Assembly (NCBI GenBank): GCA_013368325.1
Contig: JAACJK010000221.1
Coordinates: 744,001-808,000 of the forward strand
Reading direction: 5' to 3'
DNA from: Ephemerocybe angulata
Taxonomy: Eukaryota; Basidiomycota; Agaricomycetes; Agaricales; Psathyrellaceae
DNA length: 64,000 nt
Position numbers and translations under genes: made by a program. Shown in pieces: positions 47,849 to 60,100 of this stretch. The first letter of the stretch is position 1. Each line of letters begins with the position of its first letter. The notes beneath the pieces are model-generated. The model was not told where the DNA came from. It was given only the letters and a program-made list of their open reading frames with translations, and searched no databases.

Positions 47849-48391
47849 CTTAAAGTCATGCTTACCATGGAAAGCCCGCTACCTAAGTTATCGTACATGG
47901 CTCCAATACCTTCGTGCCGATTAGTACCCCCGCGCTCCTACTGAATTTGCCCGCATCAGCTTAGCGCCATCACGCTCCTCTAAGGGTCGTCGATTCGGAT
48001 CAGCGTCGATCCCAGGATTCCCAGCTATCTGCAGCCGCGCAAATGATATCATCACCATAGTAGCGAAGACGGATATCGGGGGCAATGGTCTTGAGGCAGC
48101 GTACTCCTGATGTTCAGAATTAGGTCAACGCGAAAACATCTGCTGCTCTAAATCTGACTTACGCCTCGAGTTGGGCCAATAGCGCAGTGCGTTACACTGC
48201 AACGCTCTTGCGCTAAATTCAGAATCCAGATGGACGTGAAAGGCATTCGTCATTCCATGATCGTACAAGGGGGCGTACCAAAGGCCGTACTACATACAAA
48301 GAAGTTGAGGAGGAGAAGAAAAGAAAAAGGGCGTAACAGAATCGTGACAGGAATATGGGGTTCATCGTAACTTCGTCAGACATAATGGTCT
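47287..48391. other. Intergenic with AC microsatellite
   Basis: No gene is supported. It holds a dinucleotide repeat and the promoter of the DUF6533 chimera. Confidence 0.45.
47818..47845. repeat. (AC)14 microsatellite
   Basis: An uninterrupted AC dinucleotide run of 28 nt. Confidence 0.95.
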
Positions 48392-50620
48392 TTACCAACT
48401 GAAGGCTTCATCAACAAACACAACAGCCCTCTTGGCATTCAACGCGAGCTCGCCTACAGCAAACCTAACCTCGTCCGCCATACCAGTCGGGCCACACACC
48501 ACAATGCCCAACGCATCTTTGCCGTCCTTCTCGATCTCTTCCTTCAAGATATCAAGAAGAGACAGCCTCTCCCCGACACGCGTCTGGAGCTGGAAGGTCG
48601 GATTCCGCTTCAGTTCTTCGAGCTGGGGTTCGACGGCGCGGATGAGGCACTCGTTGCGAACCCCCCACGCGAGCCTCGAGCGCACGCCTTCGAAGGACTT
48701 CAAGACAGGCAAGACGGCGGTGACACCCACTCCACCCGCGATGCAAAGAAGCGTTGAGCAGTGGGCAAGATCGTGTGTAGCAGGGTTGGAGTGGTACGAA
48801 GACTCAACCAGGACGGGAAGGGTGATCCGCTTGGGCTTCCCAGAGCCTGCCAACAGGCGCCTGGCGAGGGACTTCGTGAGACCGTTCATGGGGCGGAGGA
48901 GAATCGTAGTGCGTGGTTTGATCTCGGTAGTAGCGCTGGATACCGAGGAGGCATCCGAGTCAGACTCCTTCTTCTCTGCACTGTCCGAGTCGGATCCCTT
49001 GGCGGCAGCGTCTTGCGAGGGCAGACCGGTGAAGGTCGGGAGGACCGAGTATGGGTGGTTCTCCCAAAACCTCCAGCTCAGAGTGGGGAAGGAAAGGTAG
49101 GCGTGCCCGTGCGCGACGACGCCGTCGATGTCGATCTGGATGTACTCGGCTTCTGCGTCAAGGGCCGTGACGGTTGCGGTGCGAATACCATTGGAGAAGA
49201 GGCGGATGAGACGAACGATGCGGTCCAAGGCCCAGATGCCACCACCGATGTACACCCAAATCTCGAAACCCCAGTCGTACTTGTAGAACTCGTAGATGTG
49301 GTAGAAAGTGCCAATGAGGCCGATGGCTGAGAAGATCTGGTGGAAGGCGAGGAAAAACTCGTATGCCTTCTGACGGACGGGGAGGATGGACGCAGGCCAG
49401 AGGAGGACCAAGGCCATCGTGCCGACGATACCCCATATCCACCCAAGCTCCTGCTGGCGGGCGTCGCGAATCGTCCAGTAGTAAATCAGGAGTATGAGGG
49501 AGTGGAGCGAGGTTTCGATGATCAGAACGTAGGAGATCCAACGGTGAAGGGTGAGGAATGTGCTATGGCTCCAGTTCGTCATCCAAAGGAGGATGTTGTT
49601 GCGGGAGGAAAAGAGGAATACTGCGAGGAAATTCGCCATGGCCAAGTCTCCGGTACGATCGCCCACCTCCAGCATGACATGACGATCAGGCCAGAGGCTG
49701 TTAGGATAGGAAGTAGTAATAATCGGGAAGATGCTGAGGAATGTCTGGCTGATGATGATATAGGCGATGTAGAGGGACTGGCCGCGGGTAGGCATAAGCC
49801 CCACGTTGCCCACCATGGGACTGCGATGCCGTCGTCCGATTAAGGGCTTCTGAAGGGCGATCTCCAAGCGACTGTACCAGAGAGAGCGGCCTGGTAGCAG
49901 CCTAACGAGGGAAAGGAACAGGGGGATGACGATGGTGCTGATGGCCACTCCAACGCTATGGCAAAATCAGCGGTCCGGTCTTTGGTATGATAGGGCCCCG
50001 ACTTACGCATTTCTCCCATTCTGATCCTTGAACCCTTCGAAGAATAGCCATGCGTTGTTCTGAGGAGTGAAGAGGTCATCGGAAATACGAGTCGTTACAT
50101 TCAAGGGGGCATTCGGGACGTGGAATGGGATGTTGGCGAGCCCCAGTCTAGCGATGTCGGCTTTGGCGTGCAGCAAGGTCTCGCCATACCCCAGGGGGGG
50201 AATCATGTCCTCGGTCCACGGCATGATGGTAACAGCGACGTTCTTCTCCCACCACTCCTCGCGTTCTGAAATCCGAAGGCTACTGGGGCAATGGTCGGAG
50301 AGGCAGAGGGCGAGGGTGCGTGTGTACGCGGCGTCCTTGAGGTAGCATTCAGTTGAAGCCGTTGGTCCTGCGAGTTGGCGTCGTCTGCGCCGGGACACAG
50401 GCGTATCTCCTGGAAGCGCTTCGGAGCAGGTAAGTGTACTACCCATGAGTAGGAACTTGCAGGTGGTGCCGCATTCGGTACCGGCGAAGAGCGTCCTGGT
50501 TACACCCAAGATACCCTTGCCATAGGTAATGATAGCAGTCGCCGGGGAACATAGCAAAGATAGCACGAAGAACAGGACCAACGTCGAAGATGAAAGTCGG
50601 ATGAGCGAAGGTTGCGCCAT
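48392..50620 (-). CDS. Ferric reductase (FRE family)
   Basis: Two exons (50007-50620 and 48392-49955) give 725 residues starting MAQPSLIRLSSSTLVLFFVL, a signal peptide; the extracellular N-terminal part has paired cysteines (ECGTTC, CLSDHC). Several helices follow. Candidate haem histidines lie in FLTLHRWISYVLIIETSLHS and FLAFHQIFSAIGLIGTFYH. The FAD-binding motif is HPYSVLPTF. The NAD(P)H parts are CIAGGVGVTAVLP and VCGPTGMADEVR, and the protein ends VVFVDEAFSW. It would reduce Fe(III) or Cu(II) at the cell surface using cytosolic NADPH. A Ser/Asp/Glu-rich insertion (~residues 520-545) sits in the FAD domain. No ferroxidase or permease gene lies beside it. Confidence 0.92.
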
Positions 50621-51792
50621 CGCGAGCCCTTCTGCGGTTGACAATAATGGCGATCAGAGTCAAGAAGCTGGCTGATAACGAGGGAACAGAACTCACAAGA
50701 TCCTTGAGCGTTGTTGAAGCGCTCCGAGAAGGAGAAGGCCCTAGGGAAGACTTTGCAGGCACACCGTCCACCTATTTATGTGACAGGACCACCCGCTATC
50801 TTCACCTCTTTCGTAACGAGCAAAAGGATTTGCTGCAAGTGGCGGACCGGAGACACAATTCAATAGCTTTACGAAAAGAAGGGGCTCTGTGGGTCCCTTA
50901 CGAGACATTAAGTCACGAAAACGACCTGCTGACTACGAACAGTGGGCGCAGGCAAGGCACGAAGGCAGGCAGTTTAGTCTTCATATGGGGTTTTACCATT
51001 GTCCCCTCCGCGTGTTCAGGATGTCCAGATTGTCGGTGTGTGAAGCCTGCATGTCGTGAATAGGCGGGGTCCTGCGGGTTCCTAAAAATTTAGTGGCGTT
51101 TGAAGTTTACATTCAATCGGCAAAGGGTGAAGGAGTCAGACCGTCAAATCCAAGGAACCATCCCGAGTCCCATTGTTTTCGCCCTGAGCGCTGAGCACCC
51201 GAAGTCGATTGTCACATTTGCACTGCATCATGGCATAGACATCTCCTCATTGGCTGGCCAGATACCCAGCAGCTGTTCGACAGCCAAGAAAAAGCTAGGG
51301 TCGGCGAGGAACGCCGCACAGTACACTTTGAAAGAGCAGAAAGTGGATCGATTATCGAAGAAATACGTGGATATTGTAGTGGCAGGGAGGAAAACTTTGC
51401 GTTCAAGATATTCCCACGACTCGGAGGCTTACCCAATCTCGGTCGGCAAGTCGACCTCCGGTGGAAACACGTCTATGTCATTTTATGTATTTCTATACAT
51501 AAAATTATGATTATCACAATTCTCTCTGTTGCCGGTAAACCATTTGTCGAGCGATTCTGAACCTTGAAGGCCGCGACTTGGCCGCGACCGGGAAAATGAC
51601 CTCGACCGCCGGCGCTTATTCTACGGAAGATCCCGTCGCTGCCCCGTGACTGCCGAATTGGTGAACTATTCCCACGCTACAGACGGAGCCTCCTTCGTCC
51701 TGACACCCTCTTGTGCACACATACCAGAATTGGGCCCATTCCTCAGCCTCCATCTCCTACTACCGACTGTCATCCTTGAATAGGTACCTGAA
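50621..51792. promoter_or_regulatory. Divergent region between ferric reductase and HCNGP-like genes
   Basis: No gene is firmly supported. A plus-strand open frame (51100-51510, 136 codons) has no recognised motif and no clear promoter. A GATAA core lies near 50674. Confidence 0.4.
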
Positions 51793-53003
51793 ATGAAGGG
51801 TGAATTACAGCTAGTCTTTATGCGGTTATATTCCGACTGATCCCTGCATCCCAGGTCTGGTTGCATACGGAGACGATGAAAACGACTCAGGGAATGAAGA
51901 GTCTTGGGAAGGCGGTCCCGAGTCCTCGGGGGAACGAACAGTAACGCCTAAAACTCAGCTTTCAGTAAACGCGGCTCATGTGAGGAATCCTTCGCAACCC
52001 GTGCAATGATGTTCCTTCCCTGCCGCATTCTTTCGTTTTTGGTTCGGATAGGGTCATGGCAATAATGCTGCCAGAATGGGACAAGCCAGCTCAAGTTCGA
52101 GTCAGAACCAGGCATCGGGGTCGTTTCTGGGGGTCAGAGGGTCATCGGGGTCAGAGAGTGCGTAATGCTGTATGGAACATTCGGTCCTTCGTATGCTAAC
52201 GGAACGACGACGATGCAGAGAGGAAGAACGTCGTTGTCATACGTCGACCACCAACGAACTACCGGTTGCAAACCCGGGCTCACATCTCCGACGCGCTTGT
52301 AAATGGGGAGCGACAACAACGATCGGTGGGAACGTCGCAGGAGGTCCATTCCAACGGCGCTTCTGGGTCGTCTAGGTCATCCCCGATGGATATCTCACCC
52401 TCACCCGAAGTGACAACCGAAGAACAAGAGCTGAGCGGACTCCGGGAGGCCTCAAGACCGAAAGACATCCCCGGGCTGGATGACTGGGGTATCCCACCTC
52501 CCTCAACGGAGCCTGTAGACGAAGAGGTTGCTGTGAGTGTTCACCGACAGTTCCAGAATTCTCGTCGTCATCTGAACTAACGCCCCGCAGGCGAAGCTTG
52601 CAAAGTTCCTGGAGCTAAAACGCGACCCCACAAACCCCAAACACTTCAACGACTCGCTCATGTCGAACCGATCGTTTAGAAATCCGCATTTGTACGCGAA
52701 CCTGGTAGATTGGGCGAACGTGGATGAGAAGGTTACGAATTTCCCCCAAGATATCTGGAATCCCCACGACCTAGACCCAGAGTGGTATGCTGACAGAATC
52801 AGTGAGCTCAGCTTCTTTGGAATCGGAGATCTCGACGCTAACAAGGAATAGCGGAAGCGCAGAAGAGGAGGGCTGAGAAGGAAAGGGGATCGGCGGGAAA
52901 GAGAAGTCATATCGACTTTACTTCAGGCCAGGGAAACGCCACGAACACTCAGCACGCGACAAAGGCTTCGAGAGCAGGCGGGAAACCAACTCGCTGGGGG
53001 TAG
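51793..53003 (+). CDS. HCNGP/SAP30BP-like protein
   Basis: The first exon is tiny (51793-51799, MK plus one base), spliced at 51855 into [20 protein letters not shown], the conserved N-terminal signature of the family (LVAYGxDD). Middle exons encode an acidic, Ser-rich part ending [20 protein letters not shown]. The HCNGP domain follows: [20 protein letters not shown], then [20 protein letters not shown], then [20 protein letters not shown]. The last exon is basic and ends [11 protein letters not shown]. The human relative SAP30BP takes part in splicing of short introns and in transcription. Because this genome is full of very short introns, a splicing role is a reasonable inference. The exact borders of the middle exon (about 52136-52530) are uncertain. 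Confidence 0.8.
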
Positions 53004-53894
53004 TAGGCACCTGCTCGTCACTGTGTCCTCCGATCTGCCGAGGAGGAATTCGCCCTTGTTACTTTACCTTCCGTCCTTACTCACTTATCGAAAGCCATGA
53101 CATTGTATTCGATGGCTCGGACTCCGTCCAGCGACAAGTCAATAGGCTGATAATTAATGCTTGGTGGCGACCTACTGCCTGGGGCTGATCAGTCCAGGGT
53201 TTGCTTGTCGTCCCATGTCCTCTGATGTGTTTCATACTTAGGCTAGCGCTGCGGGCGCGTGCTATGCTATGATAAGATGAACATATGCCGAACCCTATTC
53301 AAAGTTCTAATCTATACAATAATACTGAATTGTTCTGCCTTTCCTCCTGGATAAACCGCGGAATGCAGAAGCGATTGCAAGTTTCTGCGCCAGAGCTCAG
53401 CGCTCAGGTCTCAAAGAGGACATCATTTGGAATCCTCCAATATAACTCCCCTAACCGGATATACGTCTTTAAGGTGTATCCCGCAGGAACAGGTTGGGAA
53501 AGGGACGTTGGAGGAATTTGGAGTGGGCCCTGCGCTCGCGCCATGTCAATGTGGGCGGAATTTGAAATCCACCAGATACGGCAATTCCCGCCGTGTGACG
53601 TCACGCGTCGAAATGTCTCATCTTCGCGTTCGCGCGCCGAGTATAAAGTCAGAGACCCAAGCCCTTCGAACCCCCCACCTTTCTTTCTTCCCTTCCCCCA
53701 CCATCTCCCACATTTCCACCGCCTGCGGCCCCCTCTCAATCCACCTGGTCTCTTCAGGGCGTCATCAAGCGCCGCCGTCGACGATGAAGACCTGAATCAA
53801 GGCCGAAGAGCGATGGATTAGATGTGCGATGAGCAGCATAGGTGTGTTCTTCCCTCCGCCCTTTCAGCACGACGCGAGGGATAGTTTTGCACAA
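53004..53894. promoter_or_regulatory. Upstream region of the small membrane ORF
   Basis: A TATAAA at 53642-53647 is followed by a pyrimidine-rich stretch (53680-53760), typical of a fungal promoter and transcript start. An open frame at 53285-53821 shows no family motif and is probably chance. Confidence 0.4.
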
Positions 53895-54005
53895 ATGGCG
53901 GGTGGTTTGTCGTGGCGGGTGCTCCAACTCGCCGTGGGCGTGGCGATTGCAATGGTCTGGATGTATGCGCATTGCTCGAGCTTGATTCGGAGGTCCTCAT
54001 CCTAG
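53895..54005 (+). CDS. Tiny single-span membrane protein (36 residues), unassigned
   Basis: MAGGLSWRVLQLAVGVAIAM continues to VWMYAHCSSLIRRSSS and a stop. It has one hydrophobic segment (residues ~8-26) and a short basic, Ser-rich tail, the layout of a small tail-anchored or organelle-membrane protein. A TATA box lies ~250 bp upstream. No known family (Tom5, Tom7 and similar) matches. The sequence is duplicated immediately downstream with the stop preserved. It could also be the last exon of a longer gene. Confidence 0.4.
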   Translation: MAGGLSWRVLQLAVGVAIAMVWMYAHCSSLIRRSSS

Positions 54006-54106
54006 CTTTGTCGTGGGGGGTGCTCCAACTCGCCGTGGGCGCGGCGATTGCGATGGTCTGGATGTATGCGCATTGCTCGAGCTTGATTCGGAAGTCCTCA
54101 TCCTAG
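53907..54106. repeat. 101-bp tandem duplication
   Basis: 53907-54005 and 54008-54106 are identical except for four bases (W-R/G, G-V/A, one silent, R/K). The period is 101 bp, so the second copy is in a different frame from the first. Both copies keep an open frame from LSW to SSS and a stop. Confidence 0.93.
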
Positions 54107-56074
54107 CCTATTTCTTCCTAAAGTCGCCTGTTCCTCGTCTCACTTATCTCCCCCAAGGGACCTAGTAAAGACCTATTCCCGTATCATCTGAAGAGGGAGA
54201 GGGAGAAGCATCGATCTATCAAATTGCGAATATCGAAATGGGCGCGTTAGAGGTACGCAGCTCATTTCTTAGCCGCCTCAACTCCATTTCTCTCCATTTC
54301 CTGTCCCTAATCTAAATGGATTCTGACCTTTACAAAAGTGTCTTACCGACTATCGAAATCACCACACAAACCGCATGTCCGCTCTGGCTACTATTGGAAT
54401 GTATTGGACCTGTCCGAGTCCTAGATTAAGAAAACCGCAGGTCTGTCGTGTCTGTCACCCACTCCAAAAGTCTGAAGGGTTCTAGCTGATGTATTTGCTG
54501 CATCTTCTTCGCCTTACCAAGCTGCAAGCCACATTCTGGAATTAGTCCATGCCTGCTAGGTGTCCCCCTTATTCTTGATGCATAAGGAACAAGACAATGC
54601 GAATGAAGCTCAAATGGGACGTTTAGACCAGAAGCAACGTTCAAATATAACTGCCGCCGGAAGAGAACCCTATCTTCATAGTACACCATGCTGAGGTGAG
54701 GGTCTCTCGATCTCATCGTGTAGCGGCCGTAGGCTACGATTTACTCCAAAAATGTCTTCCTTTAGAATATACGATGCGAACCTTCCAATCTATGGAACGT
54801 ACTGCTCTTAACTCACCTTAATATCTGCGAATGGTAGGCTCCCTATCGCATTCCACCATGGAGGCCCTACCTTTGAGTTACGTCGTGTTGACCTTTGGCC
54901 TTGCGTATAACTGCAGCAACGAGGTAGCCAAGGGCCTAAATATGCTTCTACAACCAACCCGGCGGCAAGTCAACTGGAAGATTATAAGCCTCTCGCAGGA
55001 TATGGCTCCGTACAGGTCAAGATGCAAATCGGTGCTCAATTCAATACACATGCGATTGTGTACTCATAAACCAAGAACCGTAAAAGTCATAGTGCGTGAC
55101 CGCACTTGGCTTGACTCCCATGCAGGACGTATGAATGGAAAATATCAGAGTGAGTCTCTACGCACGATGAGACCTGCTAAAAATGACAAAAAGTACTGTG
55201 GAAAAAGCTGTCAATGCGGCGGAAGGGCTGCCTTTTGCCCACTGACGCAATCGATGACACTTTCAGAGACAAACTCCCTCAGCTGAAACCGTACTTGAAG
55301 AGACTTCACACAGACATGAATGGACTCTGTGCGGTGGCGATAGAGGTTCGCATCAATCTGCAAGAAGATAATGGACCTACCGGCAACAATATGCAAAAAC
55401 AGCGCGATTAATCTCCGGTTCAGGACTGGCTTTGCCTGGTTTGGGCTTGCCTACGCATTCTCGACGGCTCAAACTGTTTAACCCGTGTAACACTGTGCTA
55501 TACTGCATTGTGAGAGGTAACTGGTTACAGTGTGTCCCGTTTCGTCGGACCCACTAGTTGCTAGCAGAAAGCACCCGATGAACTTCAAGGCTCTCAGAGG
55601 TTATGCAACCTTATTTCCAACGGTCTACGACGGGTCTCTTGTGAGAACCACGGTATGGTCTGGAGCCTCACTTAGTGGATGGATGGCGTCGGTAGCACCC
55701 TAGCGCAAATTGGGACTATAGGGGCCAAGCTCCAAATTTGCTGAAGACTCCCACAATGTGGCTACCTCATGTTCTCTCAAAATAATGGTAGATACCGACT
55801 ACTTTCACCCAATCCTTTTGATTTAGTTGTCCTGGATGTTAAGATTGTAATTTGAGGGTACAAAAAGAGCAAACTGGTTGGTATGCAAGCCCCGAGGACT
55901 TTGTTTGTTTGGCTTTTTCCTCGAGATAAGCGCGTTCTTGATTGATGGCGGATCAAAAAGAGCTTTCTCTCTCTCCTCGATGTTACCTGTGAGTAGAACA
56001 GCCGTCGCTGCTTCCTTTTCTCAGTCTGCCTTCTTTTACTCTTCTTTGCCCTTGCTTCTTACCACTGACTGACC
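54107..56074. other. Gene-poor stretch before TUP1
   Basis: No gene is supported in 2 kb. A plus-strand open frame (54831-55286) is Cys/Lys-rich near its end (KKYCGKSCQCGG) but has no recognised family. The segment just before 56075 is pyrimidine-rich, as expected for a promoter and leader. Confidence 0.4.
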
Positions 56075-59000
56075 ATGCCACCTCCTCCACGTTCCCCGCC
56101 CCCTGCCCTGTCTGTCGACATTCCTGCCCGCTATCAACAACAATACCAACACCCACAACGACGACAACGCCTCGATCCGACCCACCAACGCCGTCGCTCG
56201 TCACTTTCACCCCCACCGCATACTGTGACGCGTTCCCAAATGCATCGTATGCGGTCTCCACCGCCGTCTTCGCTGGCATTGCCTCCATTGGCATCTTCTC
56301 CTCGACCCTCTTCTTCTTCTGCAAATGGACATCAGCATCGGTCCCACCAGCAGCAGCAGGCGTACGGGCAGCAGGGAGGACCTCAGGGAGGAGGAGGGGC
56401 GAGTGGAGGTGCTGGATCGCAGCCCCAGGGACCTGGCGGACCTGCACCATCCTCACCAGCCATAAATCCATCCCAGCATCAACACCATACATCACACCAC
56501 CACCACCACCACATGCCCAGCCAGCATGGGCACAGTCACAACGGGCATGGACATGCCCAAGGAGGTGCACCTCCACCGCCGCAGACGCTCGGGGGACCCG
56601 CTATGAATCCGCCTGGCGCGAATGGTCCGGGACCCGGACACCACCACCACCACCTCGTCCACCATCACCACCATCAGGGGCAAGGGCCAGCGCAAGGGCA
56701 AGTTCAAGGCCACCATCACATGCATCCTTCTCTTAGTGGGCCACCTTCGCATCAACATCATGGAATGGGTCCCGGGGTGCCGCCGCAAGGCCCTGGAAAT
56801 GCGTCTTCGCCGCAGCCTTCGGCCTCGGCGAATGCTAGCGCGAATGGGAGGGGCGGGCACGCGAGAACACACAGTGCGGCGAATGGATTTGGAGGGCCAA
56901 GGGAGCGTGATGTGCGTGAGATACCCCGAGAGCGCGAGCGGGAACGCAATCGAGAGCGAGGCTTGTCGACCACGTCAGTGGGCCCGCCTCCGTCCAGTGG
57001 AGGCACGCTGCCCCCACCGTCGACCGGCGGGAGTTCGACAGGCCCTACGCCAGCAGGCCCTGGTGTTGTGGGATCCGTCGAGCGGAGAGTAAGAGACCGA
57101 GAACACCAACAGCAGATCACTTTCCAGCACCACCAGCCCCCGGAGAGGAGGGAGAGGGACCTGGTGCGGGAGAGGGAAGGCAGGGATCGCGATGTGCAGA
57201 TGCTGCCACCACATCACCACCATATCCATCACACACAACAGCCAAGCGGGTTGGCCGCGGTCGCCGCTGCCGCAGACGCCATCTCTGCAGGTGCAAGCGT
57301 CGCCCCCGCGCTTTCGTCAGGTGGCGCCCCGAATGGTGTCACTGTCAACGGCACTGGTGCCAATGGCGCGGTGGCTGCGCCTGGACCGTCTGCGCGGGTA
57401 GCCGCCGCGTCCGCACTGGGGGCGAGGCTTGGGGAAAGTATGGATGTGATTCGGGCCGAATATGAAGGTCTCGTGGGTGAGCTTGCTACAGTGAGGGCGT
57501 TGCGGGATGAGTTTGAGGGTAAAGGTGTGTTTTCTGTCTTCTGCGCACAAATGACTCGGCTTCTTATCTCCGTATGTCAGTCATAAACCAGGTCAATGAA
57601 CTCGCAGCGATCCGGAAAGCACTGTACGAGCTCGAGAACGCACACGGAAGGGTGCGGGACGAGTTTGAACATGAGTTGGCAAGGCTCAGAGCGGAGTTGA
57701 GGGCTGCGAAGCAGGCGCATGCGGAACAACAGCAGATGCAGGCCAGGGCGCAGGCGCAGGCGGAGATGGCGCAGGCGGGCGGTCCTTCGCAGCAGCAGCA
57801 GCTTCTGTCTCAGGCTCCACAACCGATTCAGTTGGGGGGTCCAGGGTTGATGCCAGGAGGAGCCCTTGGGGGGCCTGGGATGAGCGGAAGGTCGACGCCT
57901 GTCGGGGTACGGCGAGAGAGGGAGCATGAGAGAGAAAGGGAGGCTGGGCAACAGAGTGTATTCTACAGACCGAGGGGAGATGAGAGGCGAGGGAGTGACC
58001 GTGAGATGAGAGAGAGGGACAGGATGGACGATAGGGAAAGAGAAAGAGTGCAGGATGGGAGGGATCCGAAGCGGGTGCGGGTGGAGAGTGTGTCAAGGTC
58101 TGGTGCGGGGACGCCGGGGCCTGGGGGAAGGCCGGGATCCAATGCCGGACTGAGGGAGAGGGAGCAGCATCAGCTCTATCCTCAGCCACAGCAGCAGCAG
58201 CAGCAGCTGCAAAGATACTCACAGGCGCCCCCGCCGCCACCCCAGCATGGTGCAACATTGGGGTCTACCCCTCGCTTCCCACCTGTTCCGGGCACCGTTA
58301 ATACAGGAGGGAGTGCTGGAGTTGACGTGAGTATGGGAGATGTACACCCACCTCATTCGCGGCGGGAGAGTACGGCCACTGTGGATGTTGATATGGATGC
58401 TGTGACGGATGCCGGGGAGAGGAAGATCGTCACGCCATTCCCCGAGACCACGGATTTCAAGCTCGTGCCGGCGGAGTATAAGAAGGAGGGAAGCGATTGG
58501 TATGCGTTGTTCAATGCCAGGAAGATGCGTGCTGGGAAAAAGCCTGTTGACGTTGGGCTGGTGCACAACCTGATGCATGATAGGTTCGTTTAAAAGGCTC
58601 CTCAGGAAGGTAGATGCTGACTTGCTCATTCATCCGAATTCTAGTGTCGTATGCTGTGTCAAATTCAGCGCGGACGGCAAGTTTTTAGCCACCGGGTCTA
58701 ATAGATCTGCGCAGATCTTTAACACGCAGACCGGGCTTAAGATTTGCACGCTCGTGGACGAAGCGGCTATCACGGGCAAGCAGGGGGATCTGTACATTAG
58801 GAGTGTGTGCTTTAGTCCGTGCGGGAGGTGGCTTGCGACGGGGGCTGAGGATAAAGTCGTCAGGGTGAGTTCATCGACCCCACTTTCGAAGTCTTCCTTT
58901 TCGTAACTAATGACGCGGTTAAACATAGATCTGGGATATTTCGAAGAAGCGGATCCAAAGTGTTTTCGACGGACATCAGCAGGAGATTTATGCGCTCGAG

Positions 59001-60100
59001 TTCTCCCTGGATGGACGGCTGCTTGTAAGTGGGAGTGGAGACAAGACCGCGAGGGTGTGGGACGTCGGTGTTGCGTTGGGTGCAGGTGAAGGGGCGGGAG
59101 ATGCTGCCAAGCCCACGGTACTCACGATCGAGGATAACGTCAAGGACCAGATGGATGTGGATGTGTACGGTGACCGGGATGCGTCTGACGACGAGGACGA
59201 GAGTAAGCGCGATGATGAGGATGACAGGGGTAATGGGGATGGGAAGAGGATGAAACAAAAGAGGGGCGGGGAGACGGATAGGATGGACGTGGCGGGCGAC
59301 GATGGAGGAGCAGGGGATGTAGACCCGTCGATGGACCCTGGTATCACGTCGATTGCTGTCTCGCCGGACGGTCGGTACGTCGCTGCGGGGTCGTTGGATA
59401 GTCTTCTCAGGTTGTGGGACCTACGACCCACGTCGGGTTCTGCTCAAGATGCCAACGTAGCTCCAGTGCTGATCGAGCGGTTGATCGGGCACAAGGACAG
59501 TGTCTATAGCGTATCGTTCACGAGGGATGGGCGGTTCCTTGTCTCCGCCAGCCTGGACAAGGGTGTGAGGGTGTGGGATGTAGGGCATCTAGGAATTGTA
59601 CCTGCACCTGGGCTGGGTGGCTCTGAGGGACCTGCGAATGGGAAGTCGAAGGCGGGTGTGAGGAGGGTGAAGAAGAAGAGCCGGTGTGTGACGCAGTTTG
59701 TGGGGCATCGGGACTTTGTGTTGAGCGTTGCGGTGAGCTTCGATGGGCGGTGGGTTGTGAGCGGGAGTAAGGATCGCGGGGTGATGTGGTGGGAGGTTGG
59801 GAGGGATAAGGAGAGGGATGAAGGGTCGTCGTCGTCGTTGGCTATGGTGAAGCGTGGTGGCGAGAGCGAGGGTGAGGGCAAGGAGGGTGTGGTGGGTCTT
59901 GGTCCGAGGGACCAGGAAGCAGTGTGTGTGTTGCAGGGGCATAAGAACAGCGTTATTTCGATAGATCTCAGTCCGGTGGGGAATATGCTTGCGACAGGGA
60001 GCGGTGATTGGCAAGCGAGGATCTGTGAGTTGTTTTCCTTTTCTGCACTGGTGACAGTTTATTGATGACCTTTGTTTTAGGGACGTACAAAACCGACTAA
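56075..60100 (+). CDS. TUP1: Tup1-type WD40 corepressor with a very long N-terminal extension
   Basis: Five exons (56075-57524, 57581-58583, 58645-58864, 58929-60024, 60081-60100) give 1,262 residues, about twice the usual Tup1. Residues 1 to ~440 are low complexity (Pro, Ser, Gly, Gln and many His runs). The Tup1 N-terminal tetramerisation helix follows: ARLGESMDVIRAEYEGLVGE, then VINQVNELAAIRKALYELEN. A Gln-rich and RERE-rich linker comes next, then FKLVPAEYKKEGSDWYALFN. Seven WD40 repeats end RLWD/RVWD style, the last closing QARIWTYKTD. Long charged inserts lie inside the propeller (e.g. DASDDEDESKRDDEDDRG after repeat 3). With Ssn6/Cyc8 it represses many genes; it acts in the nucleus. 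All splice phases agree. Confidence 0.93.

Noticed and set aside
51100..51510. 136-codon plus-strand open frame
   Set aside because: No recognised motif, no neighbouring exon and no promoter signal; kept only as a note.
54831..55410. Cys/Lys-rich open frames
   Set aside because: No family match and no consistent splicing between the two frames; may be chance or an old remnant.
56492..57120. Several long antisense frames opposite TUP1
   Set aside because: They mirror the low-complexity His/Pro/Gly coding sequence and have no independent support.
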